64,000 bases of DNA, from NCBI RefSeq assembly GCF_000196655.1, contig NC_014253.1, positions 1,381,423 through 1,445,422 on the forward strand, written 5' to 3'. A program made the position numbers and the translations under genes. The notes under the pieces were generated by a model. It did no database searches. It was not told the origin of the DNA and was given only the letters and a program-made list of their open reading frames with translations. Below, one piece after another: positions 40,171 to 48,156 of this stretch; position 1 is the stretch's first letter; every line of letters begins with the position of its first letter. Source of the DNA: Methanohalobium evestigatum Z-7303 (lineage in GTDB: Archaea > Halobacteriota > Methanosarcinia > Methanosarcinales > Methanosarcinaceae).

Positions 40171-40884
40171 TTATTCCATTGATTGTTTTAAATCATTGAC
40201 CTGTTCTTTTAACTCTTCATTCTGGATTTTATATACAAAAAGTGTTGCAAAAAGCATGAAAAAAGCTATGAAATTGACAAGAAGAGTTAATATCAATGAT
40301 GGTCCTTCAAGACCACCACCTGAACCTCCATAGATACTTTCCCCAAACATGAGAGGATGTACTGAACGCCACAACCGGACAGACAGAAAACTCAAAGGAA
40401 CAGCTGCAAACCCAACGATACCAAATATCGATGATAGACGGGCACGGGTTTCAGGTTCATCTATACTCTGGCGTACCATGAAATATGCAAGATAAACAAG
40501 CAGTAATACAAGAGATGTAGTAAGTCGGGGTTCCCATATCCAGTACCATCCCCATACCGCTTTTGCCCAGATAGAACCAGTAGCAATTACCAGAAAAGCA
40601 AAACCAATACCCACTTCAGCAGAAGAGCGGGCTAAAATATCCCATTTTTTATTAGAACTCCTGAGATACATTATCCCTGCAACAAATACAATAAAAAAAG
40701 CAAGATAGGAAGTAAATGCAATCGGAAGATGGATATAGAATATTTTAAAACTTTCACCAAGAACCTCGCTGGAACCACCAGTCATTTGCGGGAGATAAAA
40801 AAATATCATGCCTGTAGCAACAATAATGGCGATGGTGGTTAGTACCGCCAGTAAATTTACTTTCTTTGATTCTGATGATAACAT
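40171..40884 (-). CDS. ccmC: Cytochrome c biogenesis protein CcmC
   Basis: CcmC is the haem-handling membrane protein of system I cytochrome c maturation. The protein (237 residues) has about six membrane helices. The Trp-rich haem-binding motif is seen as WGWYWIWEPRLTTSLV near residue 110, with conserved histidines in YIHLPIAF (near 50) and VHPLMF (near 175). It follows ccmB with an 80-bp gap. In Methanosarcinaceae the ccm genes serve multihaem cytochrome c. Confidence 0.92.
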   Translation of the reverse strand: MLSSESKKVNLLAVLTTIAIIVATGMIFFYLPQMTGGSSEVLGESFKIFYIHLPIAFTSYLAFFIVFVAGIMYLRSSNKKWDILARSSAEVGIGFAFLVIATGSIWAKAVWGWYWIWEPRLTTSLVLLLVYLAYFMVRQSIDEPETRARLSSIFGIVGFAAVPLSFLSVRLWRSVHPLMFGESIYGGSGGGLEGPSLILTLLVNFIAFFMLFATLFVYKIQNEELKEQVNDLKQSME

Positions 40885-40966
40885 ATCTCATCTACCCAAA
40901 AAACGATCTATTAAACCTTTTTTAATGAATAAGGCTCGTATTTAATATATAAAACGATTGGCTACA

Positions 40967-41641
40967 TCAATCCTGTATTGCATATTCAAATACAAGCTGT
41001 GCGATTACAAAAAATATTATATCATAAACAATTAGCAAACGTATTTCCTGAAAGACATCAGTTATATTCCCTCCAGAAAACAGTTTACCGGTAGCCAGTA
41101 CAGCAGGTAATAAAACAGGTATGATTAACGGAAGAAGCAAAACAGGCAGCAGGATTTCTCTTGTGCGTATATTCACTGTTAGTGCAGATAAAAGAGTTCC
41201 AACTGATATATACCCTATCGTTCCAAGAACAAGAATTATAAAAAAACCATAAATTCCCTGGATATTGAAATTGAAAAAAACAACAAACAACGGAATTATA
41301 ATCAATTCGATGATAATCATCAAAATTGTACTGGACAGCATTTTACCGATATAGATTGAATTCCAGTTAAAAGAACAGAGTTTTAACCCATCGAGGCAAC
41401 CGTTTTCAAGTTCTGCTGCAAATGACCTTGATAATCCGAGAGTTCCTGCAAATGTGAATGATATCCATAAAACGCCCGGTGCCAGTTGACCGATTATCTG
41501 TGACCTATTGAGCAAATTCCCGAATGATATGCTGAATATTACAATAACAATTAATGAAAAAACAAGCATTGAATTCAGCATCTGTTTGGTGCGAAATTCA
41601 GATTTTAAATCTTTCAGTGCAATTCTTAAACTCTGAATCAT
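40967..41641 (-). CDS. ccmB: Haem exporter membrane protein CcmB
   Basis: The 224-residue protein has six predicted membrane helices and the family N-terminus ALKDLKSEFRTKQMLNSM followed by LAPGVLWISFTFAGTLGLSRSF and ENGCLDGLKLC. It is the permease part of the CcmAB ABC transporter, which acts with CcmC in releasing haem from CcmE. It lies between ccmA and ccmC. Confidence 0.9.
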   Translation of the reverse strand: MIQSLRIALKDLKSEFRTKQMLNSMLVFSLIVIVIFSISFGNLLNRSQIIGQLAPGVLWISFTFAGTLGLSRSFAAELENGCLDGLKLCSFNWNSIYIGKMLSSTILMIIIELIIIPLFVVFFNFNIQGIYGFFIILVLGTIGYISVGTLLSALTVNIRTREILLPVLLLPLIIPVLLPAVLATGKLFSGGNITDVFQEIRLLIVYDIIFFVIAQLVFEYAIQD

Positions 41642-41670
41642 TTATATCAGGTCGATTTCAATTGGTTGGT

Positions 41671-42411
41671 TTAACTGTTTATCAGGTTTTTGTATGTCTG
41701 TTTAAAACTGCCAACATCGGATATGTCTTTTTTTAAATCATCAAATACAATTTTCCCTTTGTCCAGAATTATGGCTCTGTCACACAATTTAAAACTCTGC
41801 TCAATATTATGCGAAACAATTAATTTGGTGGTTTTTTTGCTATCAAGTTCTTTTAAAATGTTTTCAAATACGTTGACAGCGTTCTGGTCAAGTCCTGTAT
41901 AAGGTTCATCCAGAAAAAGGACTTGCGGTTCGTGTATCAATGTTCTTGCGATGGATAGACGCTGTTTCATACCTCTTGATAATTCACTTACCCTGTCAGT
42001 TGCTCTGTATGTTATACCTGTTTTTTCCAGAAGGTATTCTATCCTCTTATCCAGAATATCATTGTCTATACCATACATCTGTCCGTAAAAACGCAGGTTC
42101 TCTTCTGCAGTAAGGTCATTGTACAGAAAAGTTTCATGTGAGAGTATACCTATAGATTTCCTGATGTTTGATGAATCGGTAGATACATCAAATTTGTTGA
42201 TTGCTACACTTCCCTCTGTTGGAGTCCACAATGTTGATAATATCTTAAAAAGTGTTGTTTTGCCGGCTCCATTGGGTCCGTATATGGCTACTGTTGAACC
42301 TTTTTTTACTGAAAAACATATATTTTTTAATACCTGATGGTTGCCAATGGATTTGGAAAGATTTTTAACAGATATAACATCATCCATCGAGCCAACATTA
42401 TCCGCAAACAT
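41671..42411 (-). CDS. ccmA: ABC transporter ATP-binding protein CcmA
   Basis: This 246-residue ABC ATPase has Walker A YGPNGAGKTTLFK near residue 45, the signature ELSRGMKQRLSIA near 143 and Walker B VLFLDEPYTGLD near 165. With CcmB and CcmC downstream it is the CcmA component. An internal ATG at 42387 (MDDVISVKNLSK) may be the real start. ccmE and ccmF are not in the window. Confidence 0.9.
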   Translation of the reverse strand: MFADNVGSMDDVISVKNLSKSIGNHQVLKNICFSVKKGSTVAIYGPNGAGKTTLFKILSTLWTPTEGSVAINKFDVSTDSSNIRKSIGILSHETFLYNDLTAEENLRFYGQMYGIDNDILDKRIEYLLEKTGITYRATDRVSELSRGMKQRLSIARTLIHEPQVLFLDEPYTGLDQNAVNVFENILKELDSKKTTKLIVSHNIEQSFKLCDRAIILDKGKIVFDDLKKDISDVGSFKQTYKNLINS

Positions 42412-42434
42412 AGATTAAATTTTTGATTAATAAT

Positions 42435-43107
42435 TTAAAACAGACCAAAATCGGCAAATTTTGGTCCACCTACATCAGCATCGTTGTTGTAACCCCTGCT
42501 TTCCCAGTATCCTCTATATGAATGGTTAACAACTTCTATTCTTTTTATCCATTTAGCCCATTTATATCTGTATTTCCCTTCTGCAACTACCTGAAGTGGG
42601 AATCCTCGATGTGGTGGGAGAGTTACATCATTGATTTTATAAGCAAGGATTATGTCGTTTTCCAGCAAATAATCCATTTTGAGTAGGTTGAAAAACCATC
42701 TACGCCATAAAAGATAACAGTATTTGCATTTTTATTAGCTCCTACTTTATTAAACAATGTTTCAATTGGTACACCTGTCCATTTGGCAGTGAACCTCCAC
42801 CCATCTACAGAAAACAGTTGAACTACTTTTGACTTGCTGGGATAAGAAGTGATTTGTTTATAGGTGAAATTTGCAGGTTCTTCTACTTCCCCCTCAATTT
42901 GCAGCCGGTAAGATTCTTTATCGATTTTCTGTGTACCTTTAATAGCAAAATTACCCTGTTCAGAAAGGCACTGTTCAGTTAAGACAATTTTTCATATAAT
43001 TACAAATCTAAATCATTGTGCTTAGAAATACCAATGACCTAATATAAATTAATATGTTTTATTAACTGAACAGTACCTTCAGAAATAGGAGTTAGATTTT
43101 TACCCTA
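42435..43107 (-). pseudogene. Sulfite oxidase-like molybdopterin oxidoreductase pseudogene
   Basis: The frame encodes GKNLTPISE, then after the MITE QGNFAIKGTQKIDKESYRL, then WRFTAKWTGVPIETLF and TVIFYGVDGFSTYSK, and after a one-base frameshift near 42680 MDYLLENDIILAYKIN...LPPHRGFPLQ to the stop. This is the sulfite oxidase/YedY molybdopterin domain. Three lesions are seen: the 5' end is replaced by IS copy 3, a 111-bp MITE lies inside, and there is a frameshift. In addition the Mo-ligating Cys that precedes V-x-G-W appears as Ser. Removing the MITE and one 8-bp repeat restores the reading frame. Confidence 0.88.
42967..43077. mobile_element. 111-bp MITE with IS6-like inverted repeats
   Basis: The ends are 16-bp inverted repeats, GGCACTGTTCAGTTAA at 42967-42982 and TTAACTGAACAGTACC at 43062-43077, with one mismatch. 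An 8-bp direct repeat TTCAGAAA flanks it (42959-42966 and 43078-43085). GGCACTGTT-type ends and 8-bp target duplications are features of the IS6 family. There is no ORF inside, so it is non-autonomous and needs a transposase elsewhere. Confidence 0.88.
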
Positions 43108-43114
43108 GTGAACT

Positions 43115-43136
43115 ACCACTTGGCTAAAGACCAAGT
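43115..43136. repeat. IS right-end hairpin, copy 3
   Basis: CCACTTGG and CCAAGTGG form an 8-bp stem around the loop CTAAAGA. Relative to copy 2 (5932-5953), both strands of the stem changed at several pairs while pairing was kept. Confidence 0.78.
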
Positions 43137-43156
43137 GGCTTCAGAAGGAGTTTGCT

Positions 43157-44401
43157 TTACCGACATGTGTTGCCGAAAAACCTTATCCTTCCTGGATGGT
43201 TCACACACCCACTATCGGTTATCCCTGTAAGGGAATCACCGACTACTTTTCTTAATATGTTCAATGCTCCATTAACATCGGCATTGAGCAATTTACCAGT
43301 AGAAGACTGGAACAATCCCCTCTTGACTCTTTTACCCATGTATTTTTGGTGTTTTTCAATGGGTTCTAATGCAAGAGCATCGGTTTTACTGGTATATGCC
43401 TCATCAACTTCTATACACTTGATACCGTAGTACTCACATTTAGACCGAAGTTTCTGTTTGAATTTGCCAAAGGGTATAGTTTGAAAAGTCTGGTTATTTT
43501 TTTTACCCATATTGGAGTTTTGTTTGATATTTTTCAATTCTCCGATTATGATGTTGCCGATGTTATTATCTATGCAGTGTTTTATGATATAGTTAACACT
43601 CTGATTCATAAAATCGTTAATCTTGTTTTTCCTTTTCTCGAACAACCAGTTCAGTTTCTGACCTGATTTAATACCCTGTTTATCATATATAGACTGCAAC
43701 CCACTTTTGACTTTGTTCCACCAACGGTTATAAGATTTCAAACCCCTGCCTTCTATGATGAAGGCAGTCCCATTGGTATCTACACTGGTTGCAAAATTGT
43801 TCACTCCCAAATCAATAGATAGATGTTTATTGTAGTCTAAATCGACTTTTTCACCATTATCTCTGTAAACATACTCTATCTCAAACCACTGTCCGTTGTA
43901 CTTCGGGATTATCCTTACTTCTTTTATGTGTTTACCGGTTATGTTTTCAGGTAACTTGAAGTACAGGTATCTCACACCATAATTCTTGTAAAATTCTCTA
44001 CCCATAGACAATCTGATGAATCCATCGTTGATTTTGAACATATCTTTTGGGAAGATACATACAAATTTAGAGTCTTTGGGTAGGTATTCAGGTATCTTTA
44101 CTGGTCGGTTGTAGTTACCTCTTTTTCTCTCGCCCAGAACCCTGAAAAACGATTTCATATTCCTGTCTACTACTTTCATGGTCTGCTGTGCAACCTGTGA
44201 AGGCAGCATCTTGTAATTCTCATTATCTTTTACCAGATGATAAGCGGATTCATGATTGAGGTATTTTGAATTGTCAAAATAGTATTGTCTTGTAGTGTAC
44301 AGAGTAAAATTGTAAAGGTTTTTAGACAATTTAGTAATCCTTTTCAGGACTTCATACTTCTGTTTATCCGCTTTAACATGGTTTTTCTGGGTGAGATACA
44401 T
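43157..44401 (-). CDS. tnpB: TnpB (OrfB) family protein, copy 3
   Basis: This 414-residue protein is a near twin of the one at 5974-7224, with the same RuvC residues (Asp in LSIDLGVNNFA, Glu in IIIGELKNIK, Asp in LLNADVNGAL) and the same lack of zinc-ribbon cysteines. It lacks the Gly-Asn pair found near residue 190 of copy 2. The frame is intact. It is divergent from tnpA in the same element. Confidence 0.92.
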   Translation of the reverse strand: MYLTQKNHVKADKQKYEVLKRITKLSKNLYNFTLYTTRQYYFDNSKYLNHESAYHLVKDNENYKMLPSQVAQQTMKVVDRNMKSFFRVLGERKRGNYNRPVKIPEYLPKDSKFVCIFPKDMFKINDGFIRLSMGREFYKNYGVRYLYFKLPENITGKHIKEVRIIPKYNGQWFEIEYVYRDNGEKVDLDYNKHLSIDLGVNNFATSVDTNGTAFIIEGRGLKSYNRWWNKVKSGLQSIYDKQGIKSGQKLNWLFEKRKNKINDFMNQSVNYIIKHCIDNNIGNIIIGELKNIKQNSNMGKKNNQTFQTIPFGKFKQKLRSKCEYYGIKCIEVDEAYTSKTDALALEPIEKHQKYMGKRVKRGLFQSSTGKLLNADVNGALNILRKVVGDSLTGITDSGCVNHPGRIRFFGNTCR

Positions 44402-44452
44402 TATATTATATATTTTATAATCAAAATTATTTAAATGTTATTGTTGGTTATT

Positions 44453-44864
44453 ATGGCTATGGATTATGATAGAAGCAATCACAGCAAGTATTTGTTAATG
44501 TATCATATCATATCATATCATATTTGTCTGTAAATATCGCAGAAATGCATTAATGGGATTTGAAGATAGTTTAAAAGATATTTTAATTACAATTGCATCA
44601 AAATCAGATTTTGATATTGTAGAAATGGAATGCGACAAAGACCATATACATATTTTAGTGAAATCCAAACCAAAAATTAGTATATTATCATTTATTAGAA
44701 AATTGAAGCAAGAATCAATATACCTTATTTGGAAAAACCACAAAAAATATCTAAAAATATATTATTGGAATGAAAATACTCTATGGAGTGATGGATACTT
44801 CTGTTGCACAATAGGAAACATAAGCAAAAAAACAATTACAGAATATATACGCAGTCAAGGTTGA
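44453..44864 (+). pseudogene. tnpA: IS200-type Y1 transposase TnpA, frameshifted
   Basis: The first frame (ATG at 44453 or 44459) reads MDYDRSNHSKYLLMYHII and then stops at 44527-44529 after four ATCAT repeats at 44502-44521. The second frame, shifted by one base, continues KYRRNALMGFEDSL to the stop at 44864. It includes the HUH motif DKDHIHILVKS and the C-terminal tyrosine in TEYIRSQG. Two repeat units, or five, would restore one continuous 130-residue transposase. TnpA normally cuts single-stranded DNA at the element ends. Confidence 0.88.
44502..44521. repeat. ATCAT pentanucleotide repeat (4 units) inside tnpA
   Basis: Four perfect tandem ATCAT copies lie in the codons for the start of the TnpA core. 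Copy number decides the reading frame: 2 or 5 units are in frame, 4 are not. Confidence 0.92.
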
Positions 44865-44887
44865 CATCCGGATTAGACGGTATTCAT

Positions 44888-44960
44888 CCCCGTGTTTCAT
44901 TTCAAAGAAATGAAACTCGCATTAAATCTACGATTTGATGCGATGCTGAAGACATCGGGG
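44888..44960. repeat. Enlarged left-end hairpin, copy 3
   Basis: The outer stem CCCCG/CGGGG corresponds to CCCTG/CAGGG of copies 1 and 2, with a compensated T-A to C-G change. About 50 extra bases sit after CCCCG and contain two additional hairpins: GTTTCATTTC/GAAATGAAAC (loop AAA) and CGCATTAAATC/GATTTGATGCG with a mismatch. Confidence 0.7.
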
Positions 44961-45003
44961 TTTTCTACCTTCTGTTATTATAAAAAGTTAAAATGGTGAT
45001 ATA

Positions 45004-45420
45004 TCAGACATTTACCACTTCCAGCTTTTCTATATCTGCTATATCCTCCCCTTCTGCGTCTGATAGTGATGCACCAATCAATTTATAATTTGGAACACCG
45101 GTATTTCCGGTCTCATCAGAAACAAGTGCATTAGACCATGGACTATTTGGCATATATGCATAGCCCCTGTGTGGATTCTCAGAATCGGATTCTACAGCTT
45201 TTACAACTACACTACCGTATTTGTTTTTCAAATATACTGTATTTCCACTTTTTATACCCATTTTTTCCATATCATTACTGTCTAATTTAATGATAGCTGA
45301 CAAATCCTTATATTCATCACCAAAAAGCGAACTTTCAAGAGCTTCACTCTGGAATATATCTCTGTAGGTGATGATTTTAATGTCGTATTCAGGGGTTTCC
45401 AAAAATTTCCCAAAATCCAT
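45004..45420 (-). CDS. fwdD: Formylmethanofuran dehydrogenase subunit D
   Basis: The 138-residue protein has the molybdopterin dinucleotide-binding fold of FwdD/FmdD: DLSAIIKLDSNDMEKMGIKSGNTV, GYAYMPNSPWSNAL and the C-terminal VPNYKLIGASL. It binds the cofactor together with subunit B in the enzyme that interconverts CO2 and formylmethanofuran. Its start overlaps the fwdB stop by one base. IS copy 3 ends only about 20 bp downstream. Whether the metal is W or Mo cannot be told. Confidence 0.92.
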   Translation of the reverse strand: MDFGKFLETPEYDIKIITYRDIFQSEALESSLFGDEYKDLSAIIKLDSNDMEKMGIKSGNTVYLKNKYGSVVVKAVESDSENPHRGYAYMPNSPWSNALVSDETGNTGVPNYKLIGASLSDAEGEDIADIEKLEVVNV

Positions 45421-46673
45421 CAGAGTTCCTCCATAACCCTTCTAAGTATCTCTTCATCAGAGATTTTGGAGGTTTCAATCATTGGTTCAAAATTCACTCT
45501 TACACCGTCCATACGTATCGCACTTCCACCACATTCCACACCACTTAATGCGGATGGTATATTGATTCTGGATTTTCTGGATGTCAGGGTTTCACACGGG
45601 TCGATTGTAATTATCGGTATTTCGTTAAGGTTTCTGGCTATTGAGCCAGGTAAACTGCACATTGGGTCAGAACCTATTATAAGGGCAGAATCAACACTTT
45701 TATTCTTTAAAAGCTCCACAACAGAATACTTATACCCATGTTTAACTTCTGAATCTTCGAATTTGACCCGGTTTATATACCCGGTTTCATTAAACAGGTT
45801 CTGGTTGAACCCCCTCATGTTATAATGCCCTATCATCGGGTTAAAATAAAAATTGGACACTTCGTTTAATTTATCCATCAACCGTTTTATAGGTTCAAGA
45901 TTATCCAGAGAATAAACAAGGCCAAGACCTGCAAAAATAACCCCATATTTTGCTTTTTTAAGTATATTGGCAAGTTCAAGTATTCGTTTTTTATTCATTT
46001 CAAAGGATACTTTCGGAACTTTACCCGAAAGAGCATCTATAAGCGCATCAATTAATTCTTCATCTTTTTGCGGAGGTATTAGATAGGAATTATTACCGCA
46101 TATTTCTGCAGTAGATGATTCCCTGACATCTATTGCTATCGCGGTTCGGTCTTCATCATAACCTTTTTGACGGTTTTTGCCACGCGGGAAATATGTATAT
46201 TTGGACAGATGGCGCGGATGTGAGTTTGCTGGGTCTGCACCCCAATAAACGATGACATCAGCGTTGTTTCGGACATCGTCAAGTGTACAGGTATAGTTAA
46301 TTTCACCGTTTAAAATTGCCTCTACAACAGGTCCCTGACAGAAGGATGAAGTGTCATCAAGGTTAGCGTTTAATTGTTTTGCAAGTTCAATTGCTTTTTT
46401 CTGTGCTCCTTCTGTGGAATTTCCAAGCCCAAAAATCAATGGATTTTCAGATTTTTTAAGTATATTTGCAGTTTCACTTATAGTAGTATCAACATCAGTC
46501 TCTTTTCCGTCCAGTGTACACGGCATCGGCTCATTACATGTTTGGATTCGTGAAACTCCTTTCCTGCACGCGGTATACACACCGGTTATACTATTGTTTT
46601 CTGTTTCTATTTCGATATCATCACAAAGAATTGAACATGCAGTACAAACATTGTATTTATCTTCATCTTCCAA
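45420..46673 (-). CDS. fwdB: Formylmethanofuran dehydrogenase subunit B
   Basis: This is the catalytic molybdopterin subunit, 417 residues. The N-terminal [4Fe-4S] site is CTACSILC near residue 10, with a further Cys in TACRKG. The active-site region is SFCQGPVVEAIL near residue 118, where the Cys (Sec in some methanogens) binds W or Mo. NADVIVYWGADPANSHPRH is the cofactor-binding segment. It lies between fwdG and fwdD. No UGA is needed, so the Cys form is encoded. Confidence 0.94.
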   Translation of the reverse strand: MEDEDKYNVCTACSILCDDIEIETENNSITGVYTACRKGVSRIQTCNEPMPCTLDGKETDVDTTISETANILKKSENPLIFGLGNSTEGAQKKAIELAKQLNANLDDTSSFCQGPVVEAILNGEINYTCTLDDVRNNADVIVYWGADPANSHPRHLSKYTYFPRGKNRQKGYDEDRTAIAIDVRESSTAEICGNNSYLIPPQKDEELIDALIDALSGKVPKVSFEMNKKRILELANILKKAKYGVIFAGLGLVYSLDNLEPIKRLMDKLNEVSNFYFNPMIGHYNMRGFNQNLFNETGYINRVKFEDSEVKHGYKYSVVELLKNKSVDSALIIGSDPMCSLPGSIARNLNEIPIITIDPCETLTSRKSRINIPSALSGVECGGSAIRMDGVRVNFEPMIETSKISDEEILRRVMEEL

Positions 46674-46696
46674 ACTAATTCCTCGTTATAGATGAC

Positions 46697-47155
46697 TTAT
46701 ACAAATTCTATTGCTTTTGTGGGGCATGTTTCTATACATGCATTGCATAGTATTTTGTTTTCACCAAAACGCCTGCAATTGTGGATATTGCCTTTTTGAA
46801 CTACACCATTTACAACTTTTAGTATAACTCTGTCGTTTTTAGGAGCCAGCCCAATACCGGTACCTTCTGGGTCTTCAGCAACATTAACTGGACAGGCTAC
46901 AACACAATTTCCACACCCTGTACATTTTTCCTCATGGATTATCATTCCTGTTTCTGAGGCATTTTCTATTGGTGCTACAAGTTCTGATAACTTTTCATAA
47001 TTTTGTTTATATTTATCCTCCAGTATTTCTGGACAATCATCAAGTCTGAGTTCACCGGAAAGCAGTGCAGTGGCAAATGCCATGCAGGTTGATTTTCCAC
47101 ATTTTTTGCAGTTGGTTTTGGGTAGTAATTGATATATTTCCATTGCGTTTGCCAT
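46697..47155 (-). CDS. fwdG: Iron-sulfur protein FwdG-like (polyferredoxin subunit)
   Basis: The protein has an N-terminal four-Cys (Fe-S) domain (CKKCGKSTC and a later Cys in DDCPE), then two [4Fe-4S] motifs: CTGCGNCVVACP near residue 82 and CNACIETCP near the C-terminus. This architecture matches the FwdG-type protein found next to fwdB and fwdD in Methanosarcina. It would carry electrons to the catalytic subunit. ATG at 47155 is preferred over GTG at 47164. Confidence 0.82.
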   Translation of the reverse strand: MANAMEIYQLLPKTNCKKCGKSTCMAFATALLSGELRLDDCPEILEDKYKQNYEKLSELVAPIENASETGMIIHEEKCTGCGNCVVACPVNVAEDPEGTGIGLAPKNDRVILKVVNGVVQKGNIHNCRRFGENKILCNACIETCPTKAIEFV

Positions 47156-47178
47156 AAGACCCACTTCAAATTGGTTAA

Positions 47179-47475
47179 TTATTCAGATCCGTCATAAAAA
47201 AATAGCGCACAATGACACATCCCATCGTTATCAATTTCATCTTTATGATAAACACAGGGACAGATTACTTTTTTATCCTGTTCTTCATCACCGGTAATAA
47301 TCCTACATGGACAGTAACGTCTACCATGTTTAATTTTGTTTTTGGCAAGTCCTTCAAGAACAAGATCCAGCATTTCATCATCTGGATTTAATTTATACCC
47401 TACTCTGCTAGCATATCTGTAAGTCCATCTGTACATCTGTTTTTTAACCTTTTTTATTTTTTCATCTTCGTCCAT
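47179..47475 (-). CDS. Ferredoxin-thioredoxin reductase catalytic subunit-like protein
   Basis: This 98-residue protein has the FTR beta signature: CPC with RIITG near residue 54, a second CPC near 73 and CHC near 86, which hold a [4Fe-4S] cluster next to a redox-active disulfide. It would pass electrons from ferredoxin to thioredoxin-like proteins. It is 24 bp upstream of fwdG on the same strand and may be in that operon. No FTR alpha (variable) subunit is seen. Confidence 0.9.
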   Translation of the reverse strand: MDEDEKIKKVKKQMYRWTYRYASRVGYKLNPDDEMLDLVLEGLAKNKIKHGRRYCPCRIITGDEEQDKKVICPCVYHKDEIDNDGMCHCALFFYDGSE

Positions 47476-47584
47476 GTTAGAATGTATCTCCGCTTTGTTG
47501 TAAACTTTATTGGTTTTACTGGTAAGATAAATTGTGGCAAACTTTAATAAATATGATGGCTGGAAAACAGATAGTAAAAATTAA

Positions 47585-47603
47585 ACAGGAGGTTATCTCC
47601 TGT
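47585..47603 (-). terminator. Terminator stem-loop after UspA gene
   Basis: ACAGGAG and CTCCTGT form a 7-bp stem with a 5-nt loop, about 17 bp past the uspA stop. On the minus strand a TTAATTTTT run follows. Confidence 0.6.
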
Positions 47604-47620
47604 ATCATGTTTTTTTTCAA

Positions 47621-48082
47621 TCAATCTCTAACAACAAGCACTTTGGAATTTGCATGTGCCACAACATTTTGTGCCACACTTCCAAGCAAGAATTTGTTAA
47701 CGCCTGTTTTACCAAGTGTTCCTATAACTATCAGGTCGGCTCCATTCTTATCTGCATAATCTATTATTTCATTAGCAGGATGACCCTCAATTATAGCTGT
47801 TTCTATATTTACCCCTTTTTCTTCGGCGTCTTTTTTCGCATCGTCTAATGCTTTTTTACCTTCTTCTTCCAAGTCTGATTTTATGGTTTGTATCCAGTCA
47901 CCACCCCTTTGAGGAATTCCTCCAAAACGGCTGCGTGTTGATACAACATACACAGCGTATACATCTGCACCTGTACAGGATGCAAGTTCTATTCCTGATT
48001 GGACAGCTTTTTTGGAATTTTCGGATCCATCTGTTGCAATTAAGATTTTCTTGTAGATATCACTACATGCAATTTCTGCCAT
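47621..48082 (-). CDS. Universal stress protein (UspA family)
   Basis: The 153-residue protein has the Usp fold: ILIATDGSENSKKAVQSGIEL at the start (abridged to this segment), a middle HPANEIIDYADKNGADLIVIG and the ATP-binding GTLGKTGVNKFLLGSVAQNV, a G-2x-G-9x-G(S/T)-type motif. GGGAGGT seven nt before ATG at 48082 sets the start; the upstream ATG at 48103 is less likely. It sits between the mtb operon and the fwd group, with its own terminator. Confidence 0.9.
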   Translation of the reverse strand: MAEIACSDIYKKILIATDGSENSKKAVQSGIELASCTGADVYAVYVVSTRSRFGGIPQRGGDWIQTIKSDLEEEGKKALDDAKKDAEEKGVNIETAIIEGHPANEIIDYADKNGADLIVIGTLGKTGVNKFLLGSVAQNVVAHANSKVLVVRD

Positions 48083-48124
48083 ATATAGACCTCCCTTAAT
48101 CATTTTGTAAATAAAAAGTTATAG

Positions 48125-48150
48125 AGAAACAGGTTTTGAATCCTGTTTCT
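48125..48150 (-). terminator. Terminator stem-loop after the mtb permease
   Basis: AGAAACAGG and CCTGTTTCT form a perfect 9-bp stem, followed on the minus strand by CTATAACTTTTTATTT. It marks the end of the mtbC-mtbB-permease unit. Confidence 0.7.
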
Positions 48151-48156
48151 ACATGT

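Larger units (their letters stand above)
43108..44985. mobile_element. IS605-type element, copy 3 (tnpA plus tnpB)
   Basis: The element runs from GTGAACTACC at 43108 to TTATTATAAAA at 44975-44985. It carries tnpB on the minus strand and tnpA divergently on the plus strand, the two-gene organisation of IS605. It lies between the molybdopterin pseudogene and fwdD. It is the only one of the four elements with tnpA, and that gene is frameshifted. Confidence 0.9.

Noticed and set aside
42435-42677. 80-residue ORF as an independent small gene
   Set aside because: It is the C-terminal end of the molybdopterin oxidoreductase pseudogene, entered only because of a frameshift.
44553-44864. 103-residue ORF as a complete short transposase
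   Set aside because: The missing N-terminal part is present just upstream in another frame, so it is the 3' part of a frameshifted tnpA.
44888-44960. CRISPR repeat-like hairpins
   Set aside because: The GTTTC/GAAAC stem resembles some CRISPR repeats, but there is a single copy with no spacers and it lies inside an IS end.
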